From Treponema parvum (lineage in GTDB: Bacteria > Spirochaetota > Spirochaetia > Treponematales > Treponemataceae): 64,000 bases of DNA. The notes beneath the pieces were generated by a model. The model worked only from the letters and a program-made list of their open reading frames with translations. It did no database searches and had not been told where the DNA came from. How positions within the stretch are numbered: position 1 is the stretch's first letter; every line of letters begins with the position of its first letter. The stretch spans positions 930,001 to 994,000 of the forward strand of contig NZ_CP054257.1 in the NCBI RefSeq assembly GCF_017893945.1, given 5' to 3'. Made by a program: the position numbers and the translations under genes. Positions 35,967-45,218 of the stretch are shown piece after piece.

Positions 35967-37463
35967 TTAGATCTTTTCTCTTGAAGCTATTACAAGTTTC
36001 ATTCTTTCTTCTTCCGAAAGTTTTTCAAACGGAGTGAGAAGACTTACTATAATTCCGAACACAAGGGCGATGATCGTCGCAGGAATTGCAGGTCCCGTAA
36101 ACGTGCTTGCTATCAGCGCTTTGAACGGCGGTGAAAAAAGGTACGTCATGCCGAACAGCAGAGCCGACGTTACCGAAGCGATGCCGCCCTGCCAAGAAGC
36201 TTTTTTCCAAACGGCGCCCAAGAACATCGCTACCGACACACCGGGTATTATGGAACCTATGACGTTGGAAATATACGACATAACGTCTTTTGCAAACAGA
36301 GTAGCCGCAAACGCCAGAGCCAGAGTAAGCACGGTAATGACGCGGCTTAATTTGGTGATCTCATCCTGAGGAACCGGCTTTTTCTTGACAATCGGATAGA
36401 TATCGCCGATAAAGATCGCCGTTCCCGCTATTGCGTCGCTGTCGCCTGAAGACATGGTCGCGCTTAATCCTGCGATCATGAACAACAATCCTAGGACGGG
36501 ACCGAGTACCGTCGTGGCTACATAGGTAAACGCGAAGTCCGGACGTTTAAGGACTTCCGCAGCTCCGTTTTTAGTTGCGATGGTAAAAGCCGCCATACCG
36601 ATAAGCGCCGGAAGCAGGGAAAATACAAAAAGAAGAACGGCCGAAAGAGAAAATCCGCGTACTGCCGTAGAATCGTCTTTTGCCGTGTACAGCCTTATTC
36701 TGTAAGTCGGCGTTCCCAAACACGGAACGGCCACGCTCCAGATTATCGAAATAACCCACATCCAGCCCATCGTTTTGTAACCGTAAAGGCTCAAGTTTCC
36801 GGCCTTATTTGCGCTTTCCAACGTGTGTGTGATTTCTGCCCAGCCGCCCGCCATCGGTATTGCAACGCATGTTATCGCAATAAATCCGAATACCAAGATG
36901 ATCAGCTGTATCAGATCCGTCCAGACAACCGCAAGGTATCCGCCTATGATAACGTAAATTCCGAAGGCAAGAACGGTGATGAGTTTGCATATAACCGGAT
37001 CAAGACCCGTGACAAAGCCCAAATAGGTCGCGCCGCCGTTTATGTGATTGCCGAGCCACACAACTTCTATAAGATACATCATAAAGCTCATGACGATTTT
37101 TATGTATTTGTTTCCGTTATAGTGGAACTGAGCTTCTTCGGCCATCGTTTGGATCCCTTTTGCCCTAAGACCGCCCTTTCGGACTACAAGGATCAATATC
37201 AGCATGCCGAGCGCCGCTCCGAATCCGTAGGCAGATCCTCCGAAACCGAATTTAAATCCGTTTGAAGTAGCTCCGATGGAAGATCCCGTTCCGATAAGCG
37301 TGGCTCCCATAGTCGCAAAGATCAAATACAGCGGAAGCTGCGCGCCGCCCGTGAGATAATTGGTTCCCGTATTTTTCCCTCTGCTGCTGAAAGTCCCGAT
37401 GGCTATCATGATCCCAATATAGATCACAAAGCCTACCAGAAAAAAGACCGTAAAATTAGTCAT
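35967..37463 (-). CDS. Sodium:solute symporter (SSS family)
   Basis: The 498-residue product has about 13 membrane helices and the SSS pattern: GVGASS-like N-terminus replaced by GATLIGTGSSIGATSNG, GGYLAVVWTDLIQLIILVFG (the GG-x-x-x-VxxTDxxQ signature) and AGLSATMSSGDSDAIAGTA. Such proteins import amino acids, sugars or pantothenate with Na+. The position next to a deacylase and a DauR-like regulator suggests uptake of an N-acyl or D-amino acid. GGGGGTTG precedes the ATG. It diverges from ridA. Confidence 0.9.
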   Translation of the reverse strand: MTNFTVFFLVGFVIYIGIMIAIGTFSSRGKNTGTNYLTGGAQLPLYLIFATMGATLIGTGSSIGATSNGFKFGFGGSAYGFGAALGMLILILVVRKGGLRAKGIQTMAEEAQFHYNGNKYIKIVMSFMMYLIEVVWLGNHINGGATYLGFVTGLDPVICKLITVLAFGIYVIIGGYLAVVWTDLIQLIILVFGFIAITCVAIPMAGGWAEITHTLESANKAGNLSLYGYKTMGWMWVISIIWSVAVPCLGTPTYRIRLYTAKDDSTAVRGFSLSAVLLFVFSLLPALIGMAAFTIATKNGAAEVLKRPDFAFTYVATTVLGPVLGLLFMIAGLSATMSSGDSDAIAGTAIFIGDIYPIVKKKPVPQDEITKLSRVITVLTLALAFAATLFAKDVMSYISNVIGSIIPGVSVAMFLGAVWKKASWQGGIASVTSALLFGMTYLFSPPFKALIASTFTGPAIPATIIALVFGIIVSLLTPFEKLSEEERMKLVIASREKI

Positions 37464-37931
37464 TTTTCAACCCCCTTTTGTTTTATTAGATAATTCTATG
37501 GGGCGATTCAACAATTTGTCAATATTTATTATTTGATATTTGCAAATTTTGTAAGAAAACACAGGTTTTCGGCCGATTTTTTGCATAAATTCGGTATTCT
37601 TTTAAAATATATTTATTATATTTGAAACGGATATTCAACATATTGTTGATGATTACCTGCAAAAGCTGCTATGTTATAGTCAACTTTGCTCTGATATACC
37701 GCCGTTTTTATTTAAATTACCCCGGCGACGCTTGAAGCTTCGCCATTAATCTGCGGTTAAGTTGTTGATTGATTTTTTTTTATCGGTGCAATAGTATTAT
37801 TTACGCATGACGGTACGCTTGCCGCTCAACGAGCAATAAGCGTGAAAAATAGAAATCAAAGAAACTGGCTTAAGTTTTGGACCAGCCTCTTGATACTACA
37901 TATTAATTTTTATAGGAGATACGATAAAATT
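37464..37931. other. Divergent control region between symporter and ridA
   Basis: AT-rich; no gene seen. TCAACATATTGTTGA at 37635-37649 is a perfect 15-bp palindrome, and related half-sites occur near 37508 (TTCAACAATTTGTCAA) and 37758 (TTGTTGATTGAT). These are candidate sites for the DauR-like regulator; that is inference. AGGAGA before the ridA ATG is its ribosome site. Confidence 0.5.
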
Positions 37932-38399
37932 ATGTCGGATGTTTATGCAAAATTAAAAGAATTGAAAATTACGCTTCCTTCTCCGCCGCCGAAGGGAGGA
38001 ATCTACACTCCTGTGATGGAATTCGGCAACAAGCTTTTATACTGCTCAGGCTGCGGTCCCGACCTCGGTAACGGTAATACCGTAACGGGAAAAGTAGGAA
38101 AAGAATTGAGCCTCGAAGACGGACAAAAGGCCGCGTATAACTGCATGCTTAACCTGCTTGCCAATCTGGAAGAAAAACTCGGCGACCTTAATAAAATAAA
38201 GAGGTTTGTAAAAGTTCTCGCCTTTGTAAATTCTTCAGACGACTTTGATAAGCAACCGCAGGTCGTAAACGGCGGATCCGAATTGATCTTTAAACTTTTC
38301 GGAGAAGCGGCCGGACTTCCTGCGAGAAGCGCGATCGGAGTAAATGCGCTCCCCGGCGGAATCGCATGCGAGATCGAAATGCTCGTAGAATACTGCTGA
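37932..38399 (+). CDS. ridA: RidA/YjgF-type enamine deaminase
   Basis: The 155-residue product starts MSDVYAKLKELKITLPSPPP after AGGAGATACGATAAAATT; an earlier in-frame ATG has no ribosome site. It has the YjgF-type core (GGIYTPVMEFGNKLLYCSGCGP, GKVGKELSLEDGQKAAYNCMLNLLANLE, VKVLAFVNSSDDF, ARSAIGVNALPGGIACEIEM). RidA proteins hydrolyse reactive enamines such as 2-aminoacrylate. The usual catalytic Arg is present in PARSAIG. This longer, endoribonuclease-L-PSP-like subgroup often accompanies amino acid or hydantoin catabolic genes, fitting the divergent symporter unit. Confidence 0.88.
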   Translation: MSDVYAKLKELKITLPSPPPKGGIYTPVMEFGNKLLYCSGCGPDLGNGNTVTGKVGKELSLEDGQKAAYNCMLNLLANLEEKLGDLNKIKRFVKVLAFVNSSDDFDKQPQVVNGGSELIFKLFGEAAGLPARSAIGVNALPGGIACEIEMLVEYC

Positions 38400-38476
38400 T
38401 CGATAGAATGTATGTTCTTACGGAATGTGCAATGTGTATTTAAATTTTAAAACAGTTTGAATATACCGCACATTCC

Positions 38477-39460
38477 TTATTTCAGCTGTTTAAGCTTTTT
38501 TAGTTCTCCGTACACATGAAAAAGATCGGTTCCGCTCCATGGATTGTCGTTATAATCCGTGGAATTGCCGTCGTCCGCACAATTTTCTTCATCCTCGGAC
38601 AGCTTTTCTTGTTCCCATTCTTCCCTCTTATAAGTTCCGTTTGTCAAAAAAACATCAAAAGCCTTCATAAAATTGTCAAATAAGGTGTCGCTTGATCCGT
38701 AAAATGAAAATTCGACTTTTTCTTCGTCCTCTTCGGTTCCTGTATACACTTTTATCAAATTTTCTCGGGCGGTAAAAGTATAAAATCCGCCTCCGTAGCA
38801 AGACCACAGGTTTAAATTTTCAGGCTTCCCCAACGGATTCTTTGACAGCTCGTAAAGCCATTTACCGAGCAGCATAAACCAGCAGAAGTTCGGTTCATCG
38901 TTGTCGTCATCGTAAAAATCAAGTTCCAGCCTGTAAGATTTTGTCTTTAACTGCAGCTTTATAATTCCGTCTTTGCATGAAACAAAGTCGAAATTTAAAA
39001 CTTGATTTTCCGGCATATCTATTTCCAAGTCTTTTGAATAATCGTAACGCCGATTTTCTTCGTTCCTTTCTTCAATATATTTTTCTTGCTGTTCAGGATT
39101 AAGGAAAATCATCTGTTTTTTTACCGGCTGTCTATAAGTTTCAGGAATATAAAACGCCGGATTTTTCGCGGACAAATTTCCATAAAGAGGAAGGATCTTA
39201 AAGTATTCGAGTGAGTTGTTTTTTCGCCTGAATATTCCGCACTCGGTTTTGTAAACGGCTTCTGCGCCGCGTAAAAAATATCTTGCGGCCTTTTCAGATG
39301 TAAAACGCGCATTTAAAGGAATTTCCGACATCTTGTCTATGCAGATGCATCGGCCGCAAGTTCTGCACAGATACTGTTTATGGTTTTTCAGGCAATTTTC
39401 ATGAGCAAAAAACGGCGTAATCCGGGAATATTCGCAATAACATTCGCTGCATTGTTCCAT
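38477..39460 (-). CDS. Cys-rich N-terminus protein, unknown
   Basis: The 327-residue product begins with a cysteine cluster (CSECYCEYSR, HENCLKNH, CRTCGRCICID) that looks like a treble-clef zinc site of about 40 residues. The rest is mixed alpha/beta with a highly acidic, Asn-rich tail (EDEENCADDGNSTDYNDNPW). I recognise no family. It has a probable promoter (TTGACC, 16 bases, TATAAA at 39513-39486) and no Shine-Dalgarno sequence. It sits beside the tracrRNA end of the CRISPR locus but nothing in the sequence ties it to immunity. The base composition is AT-richer than in the core genes around it. Confidence 0.55.
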   Translation of the reverse strand: MEQCSECYCEYSRITPFFAHENCLKNHKQYLCRTCGRCICIDKMSEIPLNARFTSEKAARYFLRGAEAVYKTECGIFRRKNNSLEYFKILPLYGNLSAKNPAFYIPETYRQPVKKQMIFLNPEQQEKYIEERNEENRRYDYSKDLEIDMPENQVLNFDFVSCKDGIIKLQLKTKSYRLELDFYDDDNDEPNFCWFMLLGKWLYELSKNPLGKPENLNLWSCYGGGFYTFTARENLIKVYTGTEEDEEKVEFSFYGSSDTLFDNFMKAFDVFLTNGTYKREEWEQEKLSEDEENCADDGNSTDYNDNPWSGTDLFHVYGELKKLKQLK

Positions 39461-39485
39461 AATAAAAATACTACAATATAACGGT

Positions 39486-39513
39486 TTTATATGCCATAGT
39501 TTTGTGAGGTCAA
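39486..39513 (-). promoter_or_regulatory. Promoter of the Cys-rich protein gene
   Basis: On the minus strand TTGACC (39513-39508), 16 bases, TATAAA (39491-39486). The leader would be about 19 bases. Confidence 0.5.
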
Positions 39514-39724
39514 CTTACGTACCGCGCTATAGGGGGTACTCGGCACGGTCGGGGTATGGCTTCCGGCGCAACAGGGTAAAGCACTCGACGCAGGGCAACT
39601 GCGCCGGGTTGTGTTTTTGCCGATGCCGGAAAACGGATCGTAACAGGTATTTACACCGGCGGAAAATTCTACGGGGTTTAACAAAATGGAAAATAATATC
39701 ATGGAATAATTTTTAAGATGTGCT
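39514..39724. other. Spacer between the Cys-rich gene and tracrRNA
   Basis: GC-richer than its surroundings. Open frames of 70-85 codons exist on both strands but show no family motif and no ribosome site. Nothing is called. Confidence 0.4.
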
Positions 39725-39801
39725 AAAATAAAAATGTCCCGCACGAGGCGGGACTGTAGTCAAATGACTTCGGCCTTTAGCCTTATTGTGATTTGATTTC
39801 A
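39725..39801 (-). ncRNA. tracrRNA
   Basis: Read on the minus strand it begins with the anti-repeat GAAATCAAATCACAAT (39800-39785), which pairs with the first 16 bases of the minus-strand CRISPR repeat with two G-U wobbles. Three hairpins follow: GGCT-AAA-GGCC, AGTC-ATTT-GACT and the terminator GTCCCGC-CTCGT-GCGGGAC with ATTTTTATTTT. This is the normal plan of type II-C tracrRNAs. The RNA would be about 70-75 bases. It guides RNase III processing of crRNA and binds Cas9. Confidence 0.9.
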
Positions 39802-39806
39802 TAAAC

Positions 39807-39835
39807 AATTTATCATGTTTTGCATATTTGTGCAA
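39807..39835 (-). promoter_or_regulatory. tracrRNA promoter
   Basis: On the minus strand TTGCAC (39835-39830), 17 bases, TAAATT (39812-39807) with an extended TGA just upstream. The predicted start, near 39800, coincides with the first base of the anti-repeat. Confidence 0.8.
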
Positions 39836-39847
39836 GAAAAATATTAT
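39819..39847 (+). promoter_or_regulatory. cas9 promoter, overlapping the tracrRNA promoter
   Basis: TTTGCA (39819-39824), 17 bases, TATTAT (39842-39847). It overlaps the divergent tracrRNA promoter. A 70-base leader with CGAGG..CTCG pairing leads to CCGAGGA and the cas9 ATG. Confidence 0.6.
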
Positions 39848-39924
39848 AGGTCATCTTGAAAACTCGCCTTTAGAAATTTTTCGAGGTTTCAGCGCAAAAA
39901 TATGCAAGATAAACCGAGGAATAT

Positions 39925-42900
39925 ATGAAAGTTTTAGGTCTTGATATCGGTACGAATTCCATAGGCTGGGGCATTGTAGATGAGGCGGCTAAGAAAATTG
40001 TTAAGGGCGGCGTTTATATATTCCCTGAAGGCGTAAAAAAAGAAAAAGGAAATGAAAGTTCAAAGGCTGCGGAAAGGACGGCCTTTAGATCCGCCAGAAG
40101 GCTTAAATTTCGAAGAAGGCTTAGAAAATATGAAACGCTAAAGGTTTTAATAAAAAACGGCATGTGTCCGCTAACTATGGAAGAGCTTGATCTTTGGAAG
40201 ACTTCAAAGATTTATCCTTCTTCAACAGCGTATCTAAACTGGTACAGAACGGATGAATTAAAAAGCTGGGAGCCTTATTTTCTGAGGAAAAAATGCGTTG
40301 AGCAGAAGGCGGATCCTTATGAACAGGGGAGGGCTTTTTATCATCTTGCACAGAGGCGCGGTTTTTTAAGCAACAGAAAAGAAGCGGCAAAGGAAAGCGA
40401 AGATAAGGATGTAAAGGGCATTAAAGGCCAGATGAATGAGCTTTCCGAATTAAAAGGCGATAAAACTTTAGGCCAATATTTTTATGAATTAAAACAATCC
40501 GGTGAAAGAGTAAGAGGAAAATATACTTCAAGAAAAGATCATTACGAGCAGGAATTTAATAAAATATGTGAAGTGCAAAATATTTCCGATGAGCTGAAAG
40601 AATCTTTATATAAAGCTATTTTTTATCAACGAAAGCTGAAATCTCAGAAATTTCTTGTAGGTAAGTGCGCTCTTGAACCTGACAAGCCGCGTTGTCCTGT
40701 TTCGCATTTTGAATTTGAAGAATTCCGAATGCTGCAATTTATTAACAGCATTCGAGTCGCCAGAAATTGTAATGAGGATGACAGACAGCCTTTTGAACCT
40801 CTTACGGAAGAAGAAAGAGAAATCATAAAACCTCTGTTTTTTAGAATATCGAAACGGAGTTTTCATTTTGCGGACATTTCTAAAAAACTTGCAGGAAAAA
40901 AAGAATTCTGGAAATTCAATTATCGAGACGATACGAACGTTTCAGGCTGTCCGGTTTCTACCGGATTAAAAAACATCTTCGGCGATGACTGGAAAAACGT
41001 GCAGATCGGGCGATATGATATAAATGACATCTGGCATGTTCTTTTTGATTTTGACGACAATGAAAAACTTCGTGAATTTGCTATCGGTAAACTGCTTTTG
41101 GACGATGATAAGGCCGGTAAATATTGCGCCGTTTACTTAGCGCAAGGGTATGCGAGTCTCAGTTTAAAAGCTGTCAGAAAAATAATTCCGTTCCTAAAAA
41201 AAGGGTACGTATATTCTACCGCCGTTTTTCTTGCAAATATTCCTTTGATGATCGGTAAAGAAGTTTTTGAAAAAAACGAGGCCGATATTGAAAAAGCCGT
41301 GCAAGAAATTTTAAGCACGCTAAAGGATAAAAACAATGTGCGTGTGCTTGCAAACCGCTGTCTTGAAGCGGTTTTTAAAGACGCAAAGCACGATTTTCAT
41401 ACGGAAGAGTGGGATAAATCGATTATCGATGTTCAAGCTTGCGATCTGTTCGGAAAAAAATCTTGGGAAGAGAATCCCGGTGAAAAGCGAAATAACGTCA
41501 GGGAAGAAGTCTTAAAGCTCGTAGACGAAAATCTTAAACTTGCTGTAACAAAAAATGCCGCCAATTACAAATATCCAATGCTAAGAATAGATGAGCTTAT
41601 TGAAGAATATCTTAGTTCAAAAGGATTTAAAATTAAAAAAGGCGCGAAACTTTATCATCCTTCCGATCAGGATTTCGGTTTGGAAAAATCCATTTTATGC
41701 GACGACGGAAAAGAATATTTGGCCTCTCCGAGGACTTCAAGCGTAAAAAATCCCGTAGCGATGAGAGCGCTGTATCAGCTCAGAAAGCTCGTAAATTATC
41801 TTATAAAAACCGGAGAAATTGACGGTTCTACGCGGATTAACGTTGAGCTTGCCAATGAAGTGAACGATAAAAACTGGCGGAAAGCTATTGAGGAATTTCA
41901 GAAAGAAAATGAGCGGAGGAATAAGGACTATAAAGATCAGATTTCCGAACTTTGTAAAGAAGCCGGATTTGAAATCAATCCTACCGACTCGGATATTAAA
42001 AAATTCCGTCTCTGGAGAGAACAAAAAGAAAAATGCCCGTATACCGGAAAATCCATAAGTATTACCGATTTGTTCGGTAAAGTACCTAAATTTGATTTTG
42101 AACACACAATCCCGTGGAGTTTATCTTATGACGATTCTCTTGAAAATCTTACTCTTTGCGACAGCGATTTTAACAGAAACGTTAAGAAGCAGCACATTCC
42201 GTCCGAATTGCCGAATTTTGAAGAAATATGCGCGCGTTTTAAAGGATTCTATAAGGAAGAAATCGACAGGTGCGAAAGCATAATTAGCCGAAATTCAAAT
42301 TATGTCGGCTATATTGATCCAGCTCTAAAAGATTCGATGATCGTGAGAAGGCACAAAGCACAGTTGGAACTTAGATATTACAATGAAAAGCTAAAGCGAT
42401 TCACTGCCACGGAAATTACTTCCGGCTTTAAAAACAGCCAATTAAACGATACCCGCATAATTACAAAACTTGCCTTGAGATATTTAAAACAGGTATTCGA
42501 TTATGTTCAGCCGGTCAAGGGAACTATGACAGACATATTTAAGCGGCAATGGGGATTGCTTGACAGAGATGAGACAAAAGACCGCTCCAATTACATGCAT
42601 CACGCTGTCGACGCTTTGACGGTCGCCTGTGTAAGCAGGGCGAAGTTCAATTTACTCTCTCATGAAATGAAAAACAGCGCAGAGAAAGCCCATATTAACT
42701 TTGCGAAACCTTGGGATTCCTTTGATAAAGATGTCGTTTTAGCCGTCCGATATGTAATTCCAAAACATTTTGTCGATGATAATTCTCTCAGGCAATCTAA
42801 AAAGATATTAAAGGACAGACACGGTAAACGGATCTTAAATAATGGGAAAACGATTTATATTCAGGGTTTAACGGCAAGAGGTTCTCTGCATAAAGATACT

Positions 42901-43710
42901 TTTTACGGCTGCATCATGACTGTGCCTGAAAAAGGCGTTGCAAGTAAAAAGATTTTCGTTGAGCGAGTTTCCGCTTTTGGTCTTACGGAAGATATTGCTG
43001 AAAAAATCGTTGATAAAAAAATTAAAGATGTTTTTATCAACAATATAAAAACCGGGATCCAAACCGAAAACAACATACGAGAAAAAGGAATTTTGCTTCC
43101 TTTTAAGAAAAACGGAAAAGACGTTTATGTTCGTCATATAAGGATAAAGGCAAAACCCACGGATCCCGTCAAATTAAAAGAACATCATAATGCCATTAAA
43201 AAAAATCAGAAAGAATATAAGCAGCATTATTATGTCGTGAATGAAGAAAATTATTTAGTCGCTTTGTATAGGGGAATATCCGCCGACGGAAAAAGGCTGA
43301 GCAAGTATTCGGTTTTAAATCTTCTTGACGCCGTTAAAAATAAGCGGAGCGGAAAAGAGTTATATCCGAATGAAATGGAAGAAGGACAAAATAGGCTTCC
43401 CTTGTATAAGGTACTGAAAGTGGGAAAAATCGTTCTGCTTCAAAACGACTATGATGAAGATGTGTTCGGTCTTCCTAAAGAGCTCATATGGAATCGTTTG
43501 TACAGAATTGCCGGATTGGGTAAGTCAGGAGAACGTATTTTCATAAAATTGGCGCATATCATATGCTCGAAGCCTTGGCAATATATGAAAGGTGAATATG
43601 ATTTGAATACGGGCGTTGAATTCCGTCTTTGTATGGATAATAATTTTATAGGACTTGTAGAAGGGACGGATTTTACCGTTTCGCCTGCCGGAGAAATTAT
43701 TAAAAAATAA
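39925..43710 (+). CDS. cas9: Cas9 endonuclease, type II-C
   Basis: The 1261-residue product is complete. RuvC-I is LGLDIGTNSIGWGIVD (D7); the Arg-rich bridge helix is RTAFRSARRLKFRRRLRKYE; RuvC-II is INVELANEVNDKN (E641); the HNH domain is FDFEHTIPWS..NLTLCDSDFNR (H727, N741, N750, with Glu at the position that is Asp in many Cas9s); RuvC-III is YMHHAVDALTVAC (H893, D896). All catalytic residues of both nickase sites are present. Cas9 cuts both strands of DNA matched by the crRNA-tracrRNA duplex. The absence of csn2 and cas4 and the cas9-cas1-cas2 order define subtype II-C. The PAM-interacting C-terminus cannot be read for PAM choice. Confidence 0.97.
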   Translation: MKVLGLDIGTNSIGWGIVDEAAKKIVKGGVYIFPEGVKKEKGNESSKAAERTAFRSARRLKFRRRLRKYETLKVLIKNGMCPLTMEELDLWKTSKIYPSSTAYLNWYRTDELKSWEPYFLRKKCVEQKADPYEQGRAFYHLAQRRGFLSNRKEAAKESEDKDVKGIKGQMNELSELKGDKTLGQYFYELKQSGERVRGKYTSRKDHYEQEFNKICEVQNISDELKESLYKAIFYQRKLKSQKFLVGKCALEPDKPRCPVSHFEFEEFRMLQFINSIRVARNCNEDDRQPFEPLTEEEREIIKPLFFRISKRSFHFADISKKLAGKKEFWKFNYRDDTNVSGCPVSTGLKNIFGDDWKNVQIGRYDINDIWHVLFDFDDNEKLREFAIGKLLLDDDKAGKYCAVYLAQGYASLSLKAVRKIIPFLKKGYVYSTAVFLANIPLMIGKEVFEKNEADIEKAVQEILSTLKDKNNVRVLANRCLEAVFKDAKHDFHTEEWDKSIIDVQACDLFGKKSWEENPGEKRNNVREEVLKLVDENLKLAVTKNAANYKYPMLRIDELIEEYLSSKGFKIKKGAKLYHPSDQDFGLEKSILCDDGKEYLASPRTSSVKNPVAMRALYQLRKLVNYLIKTGEIDGSTRINVELANEVNDKNWRKAIEEFQKENERRNKDYKDQISELCKEAGFEINPTDSDIKKFRLWREQKEKCPYTGKSISITDLFGKVPKFDFEHTIPWSLSYDDSLENLTLCDSDFNRNVKKQHIPSELPNFEEICARFKGFYKEEIDRCESIISRNSNYVGYIDPALKDSMIVRRHKAQLELRYYNEKLKRFTATEITSGFKNSQLNDTRIITKLALRYLKQVFDYVQPVKGTMTDIFKRQWGLLDRDETKDRSNYMHHAVDALTVACVSRAKFNLLSHEMKNSAEKAHINFAKPWDSFDKDVVLAVRYVIPKHFVDDNSLRQSKKILKDRHGKRILNNGKTIYIQGLTARGSLHKDTFYGCIMTVPEKGVASKKIFVERVSAFGLTEDIAEKIVDKKIKDVFINNIKTGIQTENNIREKGILLPFKKNGKDVYVRHIRIKAKPTDPVKLKEHHNAIKKNQKEYKQHYYVVNEENYLVALYRGISADGKRLSKYSVLNLLDAVKNKRSGKELYPNEMEEGQNRLPLYKVLKVGKIVLLQNDYDEDVFGLPKELIWNRLYRIAGLGKSGERIFIKLAHIICSKPWQYMKGEYDLNTGVEFRLCMDNNFIGLVEGTDFTVSPAGEIIKK

Positions 43711-43763
43711 CAATGTGAAGATATTTTCATATACTGCCGATAATTTAGTATACGGACATTTCG

Positions 43764-43881
43764 GGAAACTTACTTTTAGCGAGTTTCCTGAGACGTTTAC
43801 GAGTTGTAACTCACTGTATTATCGCGAGTTACAACATCGCGTTTTAAAAGTTACCTCTAAAAACTGCAGTTTTTAGAGAGG
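43764..43881 (+). promoter_or_regulatory. Family-C structured leader (copy C1) before cas1
   Basis: Three hairpins: GGAAACT..AGTTTCC (43764-43788), GTTGTAACTC..GAGTTACAAC (43803-43835) followed by AACATCGC, and a perfect 24-bp palindrome at 43855-43878 centred on CTGCAG whose 3-prime arm contains the ribosome site GAGAGG (43876-43881). The cas1 ATG is at 43889. The same architecture lies before the ABC ATPase gene at 50801-50922. It may limit or time Cas1-Cas2 synthesis; that is inference. Confidence 0.7.
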
Positions 43882-43888
43882 TTTCCAT

Positions 43889-44779
43889 ATGATTAAACGA
43901 ACACTGTTTTTCTCACATGCTGTTTGTTTAAGTCTGAAAAACAAGCAGCTTGTAATTTTTAACAGAGAAACGCAAGAAGAAATCCTGATTCCTATTGAAG
44001 ATATAGGTTTTGTTGTCATTGAAAACAATCTTGTTTCAATGACAGTGCCCCTTATAAATGAACTTGCGTATAATAATTCTGCCGTAATATTCTGCAATGA
44101 AAAACACTTGCCCTTTTCAATGACGTTGCCTCTGGACTGCAACAATATCCAATCTCAATTATTTTTTGTTCAGATTGACGCAAAATTGCCGGTAAAAAAA
44201 CAATGCTGGAAACAAATTATAGAAAGTAAAATAAAGAATCAAGGAAGATTGCTTGAAAAGCACGGATTTGCTTCGGCTAAGGTAAATGAATTTTCACGAC
44301 ATGTAAAAAGCGACGATACTTCGAACATGGAGGCTCGTGCCGCAAAGACTTATTGGGATTATCTGTTCGGACATGACTGGACAAGAGATCGATACGGAAA
44401 ATTTCCTAACAGTTTTTTGAACTACGGTTATTCTATCCTTCGAGCCGCTACTGCCAGAGCCTTAATCGGTTCCGGGTTATTACCGACTCTGGGTATACAT
44501 CATCACAATAAATACGATGCCTATTGTCTTGCGGACGACGTCATGGAACCTTACAGACCGTATGTGGACGATGAAGTTATTAATTTTATTAAAGAAAATC
44601 CCAATGAAGAAGATCTTAATACGGAATTTAAGAAGAAAATTTTGAATATCCTTACACGGGATGTGAATATCGGTAAGGTTACAAGGCCGCTTATGATCGC
44701 ATTGTCAATTACAAGCTCTTCATTAGTAAAAGTGCTTACGGAAGAATTCGAAAAAATGGCCTTACCTGTTTTTATATAG
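43889..44779 (+). CDS. cas1: Cas1 integrase, type II
   Basis: The 296-residue product has the N-terminal beta domain (IPIEDIGFVVIENNLVSMT) and the catalytic helical domain with E148 (SNMEARAAKTYW), the His of GIHHHNKYDAYCLADD and the acidic residue of DDVMEPYRP. Cas1 with Cas2 inserts new spacers at the leader end of the array. The gap of 178 bases after cas9 is unusually long for this operon and is filled by a family-C leader. The stop lies two bases before cas2. Confidence 0.97.
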   Translation: MIKRTLFFSHAVCLSLKNKQLVIFNRETQEEILIPIEDIGFVVIENNLVSMTVPLINELAYNNSAVIFCNEKHLPFSMTLPLDCNNIQSQLFFVQIDAKLPVKKQCWKQIIESKIKNQGRLLEKHGFASAKVNEFSRHVKSDDTSNMEARAAKTYWDYLFGHDWTRDRYGKFPNSFLNYGYSILRAATARALIGSGLLPTLGIHHHNKYDAYCLADDVMEPYRPYVDDEVINFIKENPNEEDLNTEFKKKILNILTRDVNIGKVTRPLMIALSITSSSLVKVLTEEFEKMALPVFI

Positions 44780-44781
44780 CT

Positions 44782-45120
44782 ATGAGTTTTGAACGGATAA
44801 ACGCTTATAAGATAATGTGGATTTTTTGTTTGTTTGATCTGCCGACAAATACAAAGCCTCAGCGAAAGCGCGCATCGGAGTTTAGAAAAAAACTCTTGGA
44901 AGACGGATTTGATATGATGCAATTCAGCGTATATAAAAGATTTTGCGGCAGTAAAGAAGCTTGCGCGGTTCACGAAAACAGAATCAAACAGTGGCTGCCG
45001 CGGGAAGGGACGGTGAGTATTTTAAAATTTACCGACAAGCAGTTCGGAGAAATACTGACATATATCGGTTTGTCCCCAAAGCCTAAAGAAAAAGCGCCTA
45101 AGCAACTGGAAATGTTTTAA
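44782..45120 (+). CDS. cas2: Cas2, type II
   Basis: The 112-residue product has the ferredoxin-like Cas2 fold: YKIMWIFCLFDLPTNTKPQRK at the start (the conserved Asp in FDLP), GFDMMQFSVYKRFC and VSILKFTDKQFGEI. It is the structural partner of Cas1. The array begins 98 bases downstream. Confidence 0.96.
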   Translation: MSFERINAYKIMWIFCLFDLPTNTKPQRKRASEFRKKLLEDGFDMMQFSVYKRFCGSKEACAVHENRIKQWLPREGTVSILKFTDKQFGEILTYIGLSPKPKEKAPKQLEMF

Positions 45121-45218
45121 AAACTGAAAAAAACAGATCGAGTTCTCACCCGTTTTCCCAGTTTTTTTGAGTAAAACAAGCATAAACCCTATATTTAGCA
45201 AGCAATTATAGAGTTTAT
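45121..45218 (+). other. Cas2-array junction, putative CRISPR leader
   Basis: An AT-rich 98-base stretch ending in GAGTTTAT before the first repeat. The adjacent repeats are all identical, whereas the far end is degenerate, so this is the likely side of spacer addition. Confidence 0.5.

Noticed and set aside
39487..39744. Frames of 70-85 codons between the Cys-rich gene and tracrRNA
   Set aside because: No motif or ribosome site, and part of the stretch is the tracrRNA terminator.
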